Below the pieces are notes generated by a model. The model was not told the origin of the DNA. It did no database searches and saw nothing but the letters and a program-made list of their open reading frames with translations. Positions 35,887-44,478 of a stretch of DNA of 64,000 nt are shown here, one piece after another; within the stretch, counting starts at the first letter, position 1, and every line of letters begins with the position of its first letter. The position numbers and the translations under genes are program-made. This DNA is from Nitrosomonas ureae (lineage in GTDB: Bacteria > Pseudomonadota > Gammaproteobacteria > Burkholderiales > Nitrosomonadaceae), in assembly GCF_900206265.1 (NCBI RefSeq), contig NZ_LT907782.1:1922001-1986000 (forward strand). The letters run 5' to 3'.

Positions 35887-36423
35887 ATGCATTTTTCTCC
35901 CAAAAAACGGTTGATGTTTTTCTTATATGCACTCTTGTTACCCGCTTGCATGACAGCACCTGCGCGAGAAGAATTGCTCAGTCAGAAAGTGATTTATAAT
36001 CGCAGTAGCGATAAGAACTATCTGGAAATTGTGAAATGTCTGGAAAGCGATACCGGATTTCACCTGCCGAAATGGCATCGTCATACCTGGCGTGATATCA
36101 CCACATACTTTATCTATCATGAATCGTTGCAAGTCCACGGATATCCACAACTGCATGATGAAGCGGCAAAAACGTATTACATCACCGAGATTCACGATCC
36201 GAAGTATCCCGGGAAAATCAACGAAACGATCACCCATGGCAATGGCAACTGGATCATGATCATCCAAGATGCCAGCAATCAGCAGCACACCCAATCCGAA
36301 ATAGAAATCCGCAGCAATCAAAACCTGCTCAGTGATTATCCACCGACTGCATATGCCCCGGATTCAAACGCTTCGCTATCCCAGCGCTTATATAAAGTGG
36401 AAGAAATTGATCATTGCTTCTAG
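35887..36423 (+). CDS. Hypothetical lipoprotein
   Basis: ATG 35887 gives a 178-residue protein with a basic N terminus and a hydrophobic stretch ending in ALLLPACMT, a plausible lipobox, so it is likely membrane-anchored. The mature part has many His, Tyr and Asp residues (FHLPKWHRHTWRDITTYFIY, ITHGNGNWIMIIQD) and few motifs; its C terminus ends ...EEIDHCF. I do not recognise a family. An upstream extension to 35767 is open but lacks support. The acyltransferase gene follows after 80 bases on the same strand. Confidence 0.6.
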   Translation: MHFSPKKRLMFFLYALLLPACMTAPAREELLSQKVIYNRSSDKNYLEIVKCLESDTGFHLPKWHRHTWRDITTYFIYHESLQVHGYPQLHDEAAKTYYITEIHDPKYPGKINETITHGNGNWIMIIQDASNQQHTQSEIEIRSNQNLLSDYPPTAYAPDSNASLSQRLYKVEEIDHCF

Positions 36424-36503
36424 TTCCAAATGATTTGTTTTCGGTATGTTAACCAACCGGTAACAAAAACCGAAAATTCTCAAGTGAATAAGAAGACAAT
36501 TTT

Positions 36504-37646
36504 ATGAGTGACTTGCGTTGGGATTCTAATATCCGTTTCTCAAATCTGGATAAGTTGCGCGCATTTGCAGCAATCAGTGTCGTTGTTTACCACGTCATTG
36601 AACATACCAGCTGGTCGTCTTTCCCAGTGACAGGGCCCAATTTATGGTGGCGAACCGGATGGCTGGGTGTGGACTTATTTTTTGTGATCAGTGGATTTGT
36701 CATTTATTTTAGTGCATTTTCACTCGAAAAATCTTATGGAACCGCATGGAAATCAACCTATGCTTCCCATCGTTTTTTTAGAATAGCACCGCTATATTTC
36801 TTCACCTGCATCATTTTTGTTTTCCTAATTCAGCCACAAATTTTATTTACACCCCTATCTAATATTTTCTTTCAATTCATTTCACACCTTTTATTCTTTC
36901 ACAATTTTTTTCCCAGCACGCAAGGTGCTATCAATGGCGTAAATTGGTCCATTGGTGTGGAAATGCAGTTTTATCTTCTCATTCTTATTTTCTGGAATTG
37001 GATTAAACGGGCTTCACCACTAAAAATTTTATTAGTGTTTAGTGCAATCGCCTGCCTATGGAAGATTGCGGCGTTTTACACCCTCCATTCCACAGGTGCG
37101 CACAAGCTTTGGTTTGCAACAGCTCAATTGCCCGGTTCTCTGGATGTGTTCGGGTTTGGTATTGCCGCATGCAAGTGGATTCTGGCTAATGGCAATCGTA
37201 ATGATAGGGTTAGTTTAGGAATCAAAGCGCTGGTTGCTATCAGCGCAGGCTTCATCATGATCAAGCTTTTATGGATGACGCCTAATTACTGGGGCTCTGT
37301 GTATTATGTGGGCTTTTTCAGGATCCTGACCGGCTTAAGCGCAGCAGCTCTGATAGTCTTTCTAATTGCATTGCCAAATACGACACTCGGATGGTTTTCC
37401 GAAATTATCGACTATCTGGGTAAAATTAGTTATGGGATATATCTATGGCACCTACCCATCATTCTGAGTTTAAAGAATCTGAATATTAACGCCGGCATGG
37501 TCTTTCTTATCGCAACCTTGGCATGCACCCTGATACTCTCATCCATTACATACCATCTGATTGAGAAAAGCTGGATTCAGCATGGAAAAAGTGACCCAGC
37601 ATGCTCGAGAATCGATGCAATACTGAAATCGATCAGGTTAAATTAG
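36504..37646 (+). CDS. Acyltransferase 3 family (OafA/YrhL-like) membrane protein
   Basis: 380 residues with about ten membrane helices. The family signature is present: LDKLRAFAAISVVVYHVIEH with the catalytic His near residue 35, then WLGVDLFFVISGFVIYFSAF, FRIAPLYFF, and NGVNWSIGVEMQFYLL. These enzymes acetylate (or otherwise acylate) O-antigen, capsule or peptidoglycan sugars from the cytoplasmic side. In this window it may modify the polysaccharide made by the genes at 28-34 kb. It has no SGNH domain at the C terminus. Confidence 0.9.
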   Translation: MSDLRWDSNIRFSNLDKLRAFAAISVVVYHVIEHTSWSSFPVTGPNLWWRTGWLGVDLFFVISGFVIYFSAFSLEKSYGTAWKSTYASHRFFRIAPLYFFTCIIFVFLIQPQILFTPLSNIFFQFISHLLFFHNFFPSTQGAINGVNWSIGVEMQFYLLILIFWNWIKRASPLKILLVFSAIACLWKIAAFYTLHSTGAHKLWFATAQLPGSLDVFGFGIAACKWILANGNRNDRVSLGIKALVAISAGFIMIKLLWMTPNYWGSVYYVGFFRILTGLSAAALIVFLIALPNTTLGWFSEIIDYLGKISYGIYLWHLPIILSLKNLNINAGMVFLIATLACTLILSSITYHLIEKSWIQHGKSDPACSRIDAILKSIRLN

Positions 37647-37699
37647 AGACTGCGGCATAATTAACATCCAACCTCGCCATTCGCTTCTTTGTTTCTTCC

Positions 37700-37816
37700 A
37701 TTGTATTTAGGCTTGATCGATCCATCCGGCGACGATAAGTGTTCCTACAAGAACAAGAATCTTTCGCTGTCAGTCAGATACCATTTCGCTTTTAAGCTGG
37801 ACACCCTAAATACAAT
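37700..37816. repeat. 12-bp inverted repeat upstream of the toxin-antitoxin module
   Basis: ATTGTATTTAGG (37700-37711) and CCTAAATACAAT (37805-37816) are exact inverted copies 93 bases apart. The right copy touches the -35 box of the module's promoter. The stretch 37647-37815 otherwise holds no gene. It may be a relic of a small mobile element or a looped operator. Confidence 0.5.
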
Positions 37817-37870
37817 TGACACACCACGCTCTGAATCGTATAGTCAGAGAAACGATTAACCATACGATTC
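37816..37870 (+). promoter_or_regulatory. Near-consensus sigma-70 promoter with overlapping palindromic operator
   Basis: TTGACA (37816-37821), a 17-base spacer and TATAGT (37839-37844) form a strong promoter 36 bases before the antitoxin start. GAATCGTAT (37833-37841) and ATACGATTC (37862-37870) are a perfect 9-bp inverted repeat; its left arm covers the start of the -10 box. This is the position expected for autorepression by the antitoxin or antitoxin-toxin complex. Confidence 0.75.
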
Positions 37871-37879
37871 CAACTCATC

Positions 37880-38128
37880 ATGATTACAGCCAACGATCTA
37901 AAAACCAAAGGGATTGCCTGTCTGGAAGAAAGCCTTACGGATAAAACAGAAGACATCATTACCCTGCGCGGCAAGGAATGTTTTGTCGTAATGAAAATCG
38001 AGCAATATCACTATCTGCGTGAGATGGAACTGGAAGCCGCGCTTTATCAGGCACGGCAGGATATGGCATCCGGTCAATTCAGCAAGGATACTGTCGATCA
38101 GCATGTCGATGACGTATTTTCTAAATGA
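37880..38128 (+). CDS. Phd/YefM-type antitoxin
   Basis: 82 residues: the N-terminal DNA-binding part (MITANDLKTKGIACLEESL, then DIITLRGKECFVVMKIEQYH) is the Phd/YefM fold, and the C-terminal helical part (LYQARQDMASGQFSKDTVDQ) is the toxin-binding tail. It should bind the palindrome just upstream and neutralise the toxin of the next gene, which it overlaps by four bases (ATGA). Confidence 0.8.
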   Translation: MITANDLKTKGIACLEESLTDKTEDIITLRGKECFVVMKIEQYHYLREMELEAALYQARQDMASGQFSKDTVDQHVDDVFSK

Positions 38129-38409
38129 GCTACACGCTCGTCTTTACCGACAGTTATAAGAAACGCGCCAGACGCTTTGCACAAAAACACCCGGAATTAA
38201 AAGAGCCGTATCGCAAAACTTTAGAATTACTGGCTCACAACCCTTATCACCCTTTCTTGAGAATTCACCCGCTCAAAGGCAAATTGTCGGCACTGCATTC
38301 GGTATCGATCAATCTCAGTTACCGCATCACGCTGGAAATTCTGATCACTGGGAAAGAAATTATTTTGATCAATGTCGGGAGCCATGATGATGTGTATCAA
38401 ACGGGATAA
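38125..38409 (+). CDS. RelE-superfamily (YafQ/YoeB-like) toxin
   Basis: 94 residues of RelE fold: YTLVFTDSYKKRARRFAQKH, then YRKTLELLAHNPYHPFLRIH, PLKGKLSALHSVSINLSYRI and ILINVGSHDDVY with the terminal His and Tyr typical of the mRNA interferase group. It is translated coupled to the antitoxin. The module is complete and intact, and sits in otherwise stable chromosome. Confidence 0.85.
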   Translation: MSYTLVFTDSYKKRARRFAQKHPELKEPYRKTLELLAHNPYHPFLRIHPLKGKLSALHSVSINLSYRITLEILITGKEIILINVGSHDDVYQTG

Positions 38410-38501
38410 CAGGCTGTAGCCATACTAATAAATTTTTGAATAACACTTATTTTACTTAGTCGTAAAATGCAAGACGACGCGACAATGTCCTTCAGTACCG
38501 C

Positions 38502-38834
38502 TTAATAATTGCCATAAGGATCTTGGTATGGACGCATTGTGTCAGTATTTAGCCCTCTACTTCTATCTCTTAGCAAAGATTTTCCGCCATCCGGGCCAAT
38601 TGACTGACCACCTCTTGGTCCAATGGATTGACCGCCTTCCGGGCCTATAGATAACCCTCCACCCGGACCAATAGATTGACCACCACCAGGGCCGATGGAG
38701 CGTCCTCCGCCAGGACCTATTGAATCACACCCACCGGGTCCGATTGAACCGGGAACACAATCCCGCCACGCTTGAGCATGAACTACTGTAGATCCAGACA
38801 GCATCAATGCTGCAATAAAAATAATCTTCTTCAT
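38502..38834 (-). CDS. Exported SIGPGGG-repeat protein
   Basis: ATG 38834 follows GGAGAGTAAAG; the open frame to 38873 is an alternative. A signal peptide covers residues 1-21 (KKIIFIAALMLSGSTVVHAQ). Residues about 28-87 consist of seven or eight octad repeats of the form S-I-G-P-G-G-G-x with one early variant (GPGGCDS), then a short charged tail (LLRDRSRGLNTD...QDPYGNY). The repeats would give an extended glycine-rich structure on the cell surface or in the periplasm. Function unknown. Confidence 0.7.
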   Translation of the reverse strand: MKKIIFIAALMLSGSTVVHAQAWRDCVPGSIGPGGCDSIGPGGGRSIGPGGGQSIGPGGGLSIGPEGGQSIGPRGGQSIGPDGGKSLLRDRSRGLNTDTMRPYQDPYGNY

Positions 38835-38892
38835 CTTTACTCTCCATGTCATTTGTTTAAGCTTACTAGACATTGTACGTTTTGGCGCCTAG

Positions 38893-39546
38893 CTATAATT
38901 CAGCTCCATTGGCTCGCTCTGCTGCCAAAAGCTCTAAGTGCAAAGGCGATTTTTGCAACAATCCTTTGCTTTGAAAAAGTATGAATTTTATCTTTTCCCG
39001 CTGCTTCTGGTTTAGATGTTGATATCGGAACGTCTCTATCGCAAGAAAGTAAATTACATCAATAATATCTATAGATATTCGTGGCAATCCGTGCAACTCA
39101 ATCGACCAACCACCTGGAATATAGTGCTCAAAACTGTTTCTCAACGTTTCTTTTAATTGCTTGATGGAATCTTTTTGACTGTCGGAGAGATTCAGCGGCA
39201 ATCCACCGTGAAGTGTCCCCATCCAGCTAGCATCCTTGCACATCTCCAAGGCTTCATCAAGCGTAATTAGCCGCTCATGGCCCTTTCTACTAATTTTCAC
39301 AACCGATTGATAGTCAGAACCCTTACAAGCGGCGATAGCAAAACCATACAGAGCTCCGTGCAATGACAACATAACCCATTTCCAAGCATTTTCATCGGTC
39401 ATCACCTGACTGATAAACTCGCCTGCCCTCTCCAAATAATCAATAGCATTAGCCTCTTCAGTGAAGTATAAATATTTGCCTTTAAGGGTTTGCTTAGTCA
39501 CTTGGTGTTCTTGCCTAACTATGATTGGCTTTCCAGAATGACGCAA
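38893..39546 (-). CDS. Hypothetical protein with HEPN-like R-x4-H motif
   Basis: 217 residues, mainly helical, no signal peptide or membrane segment. R136-N-S-F-E-H141 within LKETLRNSFEHYIPGGW matches the R-x4-6-H motif of HEPN ribonucleases, and the N-terminal helices (AIDYLERAGEFI, WVMLSLHGALYGFAIAACKG) look like HEPN-type bundles. No partner MNT gene is adjacent. The annotated start is TTG 39546; GTG 39501 is a second option. Family assignment is uncertain. Confidence 0.5.
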   Translation of the reverse strand: MRHSGKPIIVRQEHQVTKQTLKGKYLYFTEEANAIDYLERAGEFISQVMTDENAWKWVMLSLHGALYGFAIAACKGSDYQSVVKISRKGHERLITLDEALEMCKDASWMGTLHGGLPLNLSDSQKDSIKQLKETLRNSFEHYIPGGWSIELHGLPRISIDIIDVIYFLAIETFRYQHLNQKQREKIKFILFQSKGLLQKSPLHLELLAAERANGAEL

Positions 39547-39674
39547 TATACATTACGTCAAATATAACATTCATCATTGCTAAGTTCATGATCTATCCTG
39601 GCTTCTTAAAGTTGATACGTAACTTTCACTTTATCACACCACGTTTTGTTAAATTGAGAAGCTATCTTCAATGA

Positions 39675-40898
39675 CTACCCCGCCTTCCCATCCACCCTCG
39701 CGCGCCAGTAAATCGGTGCATACTTAATCGCCCATAATCCAAAGCAAGCCAGCCAAACGAGTCCGGCCACGACATAGAGCAACGGCGCTATCGCAGGTAC
39801 GAGATCGGCCAGAATCCGCAGCACGGCGGTTGCCTGGAATCCCAGAAACAGTACCCAGGTTAACCGATCCAGCTCCAACGGACGACCCGAATGGCCGATG
39901 GTGACACGTGAAGCCATCGCCAGGATCATGCTGGCAAAGAAACCGATGCCCAGTGCATGCAAGGGGGCGAGACCCAGAATCAGGTTGCCGGAGGCGAAAT
40001 ACACCAGGCTTTGCAAACCATACAGCAACATGGCGACACCCAGCCAGGCAAAAGAGAAGTGCAATACTGCCAGCAAGCTCACGCTAAAACTGCGCAAGAA
40101 TCCCCAGCGGTACGACAGATAAAGCGCGCAACCTGCCAGCGGGAAATCGACAATCCACAGATAAGCGGGCAGTTCCAGCCATTGCAGGCTGCCGTGCGCC
40201 GCAATGCAGGCGAGCATCAGCCATAGCATCCAGTAGGGCCGCACCATTTCATAATTGTCCAGCACACGGCTGGAGAAAAACGGGATCATGCGATGCGAAA
40301 CGGTCAGCACGATCGGCAGCAAAAAGAACCAAACCCCGGCATGACGCGCAAAGTTCAGCATGGTCGGATCTTCCGTCACCAGCCAAAGCAAATACGCCGC
40401 CACGCCCAGCCAGCCCATTAGCAGCGCAATGCTGATGACCCTGGCATGGCGTTTGTCCTGATCCGGTGTGCTCAACAGGATGCGGTATAACACATAGACC
40501 GCGACACCCCACCCGATCAACATCAGTTCGATGCCGAGAATGATGATCGCTTTGTGCGTCAACAAACCGACATAAAGCAGTACCACACCTGCCGCCATCA
40601 ATGCGCAGGTGGCGACATATTGGCGGGGTTTCACTTTAGCGCCGTTCATCCAGTTGGGATATGTGGTAAACAAAAAACCTAAAATAAAGAACGGGAAAAA
40701 ACCATACACCATCAGAAACGCATGCGCCCAGGTGGGGGCAATGCTCCAGTGAGCCATCGATCCGGCAACGCCATAACGCCCGGCCAAGTCAAACACCCAC
40801 CACAGCACCGTCAGTACGCCCTGTAAGGCGCCCGCCAAAAACAAGCTGCGATGCGGAGCAGCGGAAAGATGGTCACGGATTTCCAGTAGTCTATTCAT
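39675..40898 (-). CDS. nnrS: NnrS family haem-copper membrane protein
   Basis: 407 residues with about twelve membrane helices. Family features: LFLAGALQGVLTVLWW at the N terminus, HAFLMVYGFFPFFILGFLFT, VSHRMIPFFSSR in the middle and HALGIGFFASMILAMASRVT then GHSGRPLEL near the C terminus, with the conserved His residues. NnrS protects against nitric oxide and nitrosative stress; it fits an organism that makes NO from ammonia oxidation or nitrite reduction. Divergent from the PHP-domain gene, with about 130 bases between for both promoters. Confidence 0.9.
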   Translation of the reverse strand: MNRLLEIRDHLSAAPHRSLFLAGALQGVLTVLWWVFDLAGRYGVAGSMAHWSIAPTWAHAFLMVYGFFPFFILGFLFTTYPNWMNGAKVKPRQYVATCALMAAGVVLLYVGLLTHKAIIILGIELMLIGWGVAVYVLYRILLSTPDQDKRHARVISIALLMGWLGVAAYLLWLVTEDPTMLNFARHAGVWFFLLPIVLTVSHRMIPFFSSRVLDNYEMVRPYWMLWLMLACIAAHGSLQWLELPAYLWIVDFPLAGCALYLSYRWGFLRSFSVSLLAVLHFSFAWLGVAMLLYGLQSLVYFASGNLILGLAPLHALGIGFFASMILAMASRVTIGHSGRPLELDRLTWVLFLGFQATAVLRILADLVPAIAPLLYVVAGLVWLACFGLWAIKYAPIYWRARVDGKAG

Positions 40899-41025
40899 TA
40901 GGGTTCCTTGTAAAACGATTCTTCTTTCAGGATACTAACTATCTCTTTCATTATCCAACGCAATGATTTCTCTTCAATGCGGTTATTTGCTATCATGCAT
41001 GTCCTGCGTTGCTACGAATTGCCTC

Positions 41026-41898
41026 ATGCCTAACATTGATCTGCATTGTCATTCCAACATTTCTGATGGCGTTTTACCACCGGCTCAACTGGTTGAGCGT
41101 GCCGCAATGCGCGGCGTCGAAATACTGGCGCTAACCGATCACGATGATATTACCGGGTTAGCTGAAGCGCGGCAGATGGCCGAAGCCAAAAGTATCACAT
41201 TTATAAATGGTGTGGAAATCTCCGTGAGCTGGCGCGGCCGTACTTTGCATATTATCGGACTGGATATTGATCCGGCTTATGCACCGCTAGTCGAAGGGTT
41301 GGCGGCTATTCGCGCGGGGCGCGCGCAGCGTGCCGAAAATATCGCGCGGGAACTGGAAAAAGTCGGCATTCCCGATAGCCTCTCCGGCGCGTATGCGCAT
41401 GTCGGCGAACGGCGCTTGATCGGACGCACGCATTTTGCTCGCTTTCTGGTTGAGCAAGGCTATGCCAAAGACGTAAAATCCGTGTTTAAGAAATATCTGG
41501 TAAAAGGCAAGCCGGGCTATGCTGCGCACGAATGGGCCTCGCTTAGCGATGCCGTGAGCTGGATTTGCGGCAGTGGCGGTCAGGCGGTGATTGCACATCC
41601 TGCACGCTATGATTTGGGTAAGAATGTCTTGAGCGATCTGCTCGATGAATTCTGCGCACTGGGTGGATCGGCGCTTGAAGTGGTCACGTCGAGTCATACG
41701 CCTGAGCAAATGCAACATTTTGCGCACCATGCAAAAAGTAGGAATCTGCTGGCTTCGTGCGGCTCGGATTTTCATGGTCCCGGTGAGAGCTATTTTGATC
41801 TGGGGCAGTTACCGGAATTTCCGCACGGCTGCACCCCAATCTGGCACCATTGGAAAAATAATATTTCCACCGAGCGTATTAACCCATTGATTACTTAA
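41026..41898 (+). CDS. rnm: PHP-domain phosphoesterase (RNase AM / YciV-like)
   Basis: ATG 41026 gives 290 residues beginning MPNIDLHCHSNISDG; the open frame to 40963 adds an unlikely extension. PHP motifs: DLHCHSNISDG, LTDHDDITGL, NGVEISVSW with HIIGLDID, AVIAHPARYD and CGSDFHGP, providing the His and Asp metal ligands. YciV/TrpH is a 5'-3' exonuclease acting on RNA ends and 3',5'-bisphosphonucleotides. The yciO gene follows after 23 bases, the same order as in many proteobacteria. Confidence 0.9.
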   Translation: MPNIDLHCHSNISDGVLPPAQLVERAAMRGVEILALTDHDDITGLAEARQMAEAKSITFINGVEISVSWRGRTLHIIGLDIDPAYAPLVEGLAAIRAGRAQRAENIARELEKVGIPDSLSGAYAHVGERRLIGRTHFARFLVEQGYAKDVKSVFKKYLVKGKPGYAAHEWASLSDAVSWICGSGGQAVIAHPARYDLGKNVLSDLLDEFCALGGSALEVVTSSHTPEQMQHFAHHAKSRNLLASCGSDFHGPGESYFDLGQLPEFPHGCTPIWHHWKNNISTERINPLIT

Positions 41899-41921
41899 CC
41901 TAACCCTGATACCGTTTTACT

Positions 41922-42554
41922 GTGGCTCAATTCTTCTCAATTCACGCAGACACCCCACATGCACGCCTGATCAAGCAAGCCGTTGCTATCGTCCAAAAAG
42001 GCGGAATTATCGTATACCCGACGGACTCCTGTTATGCGTTAGGCTGCCATCTGGGAGACAAAGACGCGATGACGCGCATCCGCACCATTCGACAAGTGGA
42101 CGAACGCCATCATTTCACTTTGGTCTGCCGCAATCTGACGGAAATTTCCACCTACGCCAAGGTGGATAACAGCCAGTACCGGCTGCTTAAAGCCACGACG
42201 CCGGGGAGTTACACGTTTATTTTGCAGGCCACGCGGGAAGTGCCGCGGCGGATGCAGCATCCGAAACGCAATACCATCGGCCTGCGCATTCCCGATCATC
42301 CGGTGGTATTAGCGCTATTGGAAGAACTCGGCGAACCCTTGCTAAGCTCAACGCTGATTCTGCCTGAAGACGACTATCCGCTGAACGATGCGGAAGAAAT
42401 CCGCGAGCGGTTGGAACATCAGGTCGAATTGGTCATGGATGCCGGTTCATGCGGCATAGACATGACCACGGTGATTGATTTGACCACGGATGTGCCCGCG
42501 CTGGTGCGTCAGGGAAAAGGCAGTCTAGATCCATTTGGAATCGAACATGGATGA
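41922..42554 (+). CDS. YciO/Sua5-family threonylcarbamoyl-AMP synthase-like protein
   Basis: 210 residues, GTG start. The YrdC fold is clear: GGIIVYPTDSCYALGCHLGD, then LVCRNLTEISTYAKV, TPGSYTFILQAT and IGLRIPDHPVVLAL. YciO is a paralogue of the Sua5/TsaC enzyme for tRNA t6A and may have only weak activity of that type. It is between the PHP gene and the site-2 protease, which overlaps its end by 8 bases. Confidence 0.9.
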   Translation: MAQFFSIHADTPHARLIKQAVAIVQKGGIIVYPTDSCYALGCHLGDKDAMTRIRTIRQVDERHHFTLVCRNLTEISTYAKVDNSQYRLLKATTPGSYTFILQATREVPRRMQHPKRNTIGLRIPDHPVVLALLEELGEPLLSSTLILPEDDYPLNDAEEIRERLEHQVELVMDAGSCGIDMTTVIDLTTDVPALVRQGKGSLDPFGIEHG

Positions 42555-43212
42555 AATTATCCAGGGTATCGCCATTTATGCGCTTCCCGTTATTTTTGCC
42601 ATTACCCTGCATGAAGCCGCGCATGGCTATATCGCTCGGCATTTCGGTGACTTTACTGCCTACAACGAAGGGCGCATCAGCCTCAACCCAATACGGCATA
42701 TCGATCCTGTAGGTACCATTCTGGTTCCGCTGTCATTGTTTATTCTGAGTAAATTAACGATCGGCGCAGGTTTCTTATTTGGCTGGGCCAAACCTGTACC
42801 GGTTAATTTTTCCAACCTGCGCCAGCCCAAGCGCGATATGCTCTGGGTAGCCGCCGCCGGGCCCGGTGCCAATTTGCTGATGGCATTCTTCTGGGCCTTG
42901 ATGATCAAACTCGCCATTGCCTCGCCTGACAGCAGTTTCGCCAAACCCCTGGCATTGATGGGAATTGCAGGAATTGAAATCAATGTTATCCTGATGGTAC
43001 TCAATCTGTTGCCGTTGCCGCCTTTGGATGGCGGCCGTATGGCGGTAAGCCTGCTGCCGCATCGATTGGCTTACCAGTTTTCGCGGATTGAGCCTTATGG
43101 CTTTATGATACTGCTGGTATTGTTATTCAGCGGCGTGCTGGGTGCCGTGATCGGACCCATGATCACATGGGCTAAAGTCATGATCGTATCAATTTTTGGA
43201 CTCTATATTTAA
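42547..43212 (+). CDS. Site-2 protease family (M50) membrane peptidase
   Basis: 221 residues and about six membrane helices. HEAAH (in AITLHEAAHGYIARHFGD) is the zinc motif, and NLLPLPPLDGGRM supplies the third ligand Asp. This compact S2P group has no PDZ domain and no assigned substrate. ATG 42547 lies within the end of yciO, so translation is coupled; TTG 42535 is less likely. trpS follows after 26 bases, in the order common for betaproteobacteria. Confidence 0.9.
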   Translation: MDEIIQGIAIYALPVIFAITLHEAAHGYIARHFGDFTAYNEGRISLNPIRHIDPVGTILVPLSLFILSKLTIGAGFLFGWAKPVPVNFSNLRQPKRDMLWVAAAGPGANLLMAFFWALMIKLAIASPDSSFAKPLALMGIAGIEINVILMVLNLLPLPPLDGGRMAVSLLPHRLAYQFSRIEPYGFMILLVLLFSGVLGAVIGPMITWAKVMIVSIFGLYI

Positions 43213-43238
43213 TAACGTTTTACATTTGGAAAATCAAC

Positions 43239-44441
43239 ATGTTTGCTGATCGCGTTTTATCAGGCATGCGCCCCACCGGCAGCCTGCATTTGGGACATTA
43301 TCATGGCGTTTTGAAGAATTGGGTGAAATTGCAGCAGCAATACGAATGCCTGTTCTTCGTCGCCGACTGGCATGCCTTGACGACCCATTACGATTCACCT
43401 GAAATTATCGAACAGAATGTCTGGAATATGGTGGTGGATTGGCTGGCAGCAGGCGTTGATCCATCGCAGGCGATCTTATTCATTCAATCCAAAGTGCCCG
43501 CTCACGCCGAACTGTATTTATTACTGTCGATGATGACACCGCTTGGCTGGCTGGAACGCGTACCCACTTATAAGGATCAACAGGAAAAACTATCCGAGAA
43601 AGATCTCAGCACCTATGGTTTTCTAGGCTATCCATTGTTGCAAAGCGCTGATATCCTGATTTATCGCGCCAATCTGGTTCCCGTCGGAGAAGATCAAGCA
43701 CCGCACCTGGAATTTACGCGCGAAATTTCCCGCCGCTTTAATCACATCTATGGCAAAGAACCCGGCTTTGAAGAAAAAGCGGAACAAGCCATCAAAAAGC
43801 TCGGCTCGAAAAAATCCAAACTGTATACCGAATTGCGCACGCTGTATCAAGAACAGGGTGATGAGCATGCGCTGGAAGAAGCCCGATCATTACTGAACGA
43901 GCAGCAGAATCTGAGTCTGGGCGATCGTGAACGGCTATTCGGCTATCTCGAAGGCGGCGGCAAAATGATCCTATCGGAACCGGCAACATTACTGACGGAA
44001 GCTTCCAGAATGCCGGGACTGGATGGCCAGAAAATGTCGAAATCGTATAACAACACTATCAGCTTGCGCGAAGATCCGGAGAGCATTCGCAAAAAAATTC
44101 GCACCATGCCAACCGATCCGGCACGTGTACGGCGCAGCGATCCGGGCGACCCCGCCCGCTGCCCGGTGTGGCAATTCCATCTTGTCTATTCCGATGAGAC
44201 CACACGAGAATGGGTGCAGCATGGCTGCAAGAATGCGGAAATTGGCTGCCTGGATTGCAAAACGCCCGTGATCGACAAAATTCTGGCTGAACAGGAACCC
44301 ATGTTGGAGCGCATCAAAAAATACGAAGAAGATCCGACTTTGGTACGCAACATCATTGCGGATGGCTGTGAAAAAGCCAACAAGCTGGCGGAAGACACCA
44401 TGCGCGACGTGCGCGCAGCAATGGGACTCAGTTATTCATAA
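43239..44441 (+). CDS. trpS: Tryptophanyl-tRNA synthetase
   Basis: 400 residues with HIGH-type motif SLHLGHYHG and KMSKS in GQKMSKSYNN. It is longer than the usual 335 residues owing to an insertion of about 60 residues (near EEKAEQAIKKLG...GYLEGGGKMIL), as in related betaproteobacteria. Near the C terminus four cysteines follow C-x21-C-x6-C-x2-C (RCPVW ... HGCKNAEIGCLDCK), close to the spacing of the iron-sulfur-binding TrpRS of Thermotoga, so a 4Fe-4S cluster at the anticodon-binding side is likely. It lies between the protease and scpA genes. Confidence 0.95.
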   Translation: MFADRVLSGMRPTGSLHLGHYHGVLKNWVKLQQQYECLFFVADWHALTTHYDSPEIIEQNVWNMVVDWLAAGVDPSQAILFIQSKVPAHAELYLLLSMMTPLGWLERVPTYKDQQEKLSEKDLSTYGFLGYPLLQSADILIYRANLVPVGEDQAPHLEFTREISRRFNHIYGKEPGFEEKAEQAIKKLGSKKSKLYTELRTLYQEQGDEHALEEARSLLNEQQNLSLGDRERLFGYLEGGGKMILSEPATLLTEASRMPGLDGQKMSKSYNNTISLREDPESIRKKIRTMPTDPARVRRSDPGDPARCPVWQFHLVYSDETTREWVQHGCKNAEIGCLDCKTPVIDKILAEQEPMLERIKKYEEDPTLVRNIIADGCEKANKLAEDTMRDVRAAMGLSYS

Positions 44442-44478
44442 GGTTAAGACGCACAAGCAAGACCGATCTTATTGATCA

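Noticed and set aside
38570..38760. CRISPR array in the repeated DNA of the glycine-rich gene
   Set aside because: The repeat is contiguous, 24 bases, in frame and coding for an octapeptide; there are no spacers.
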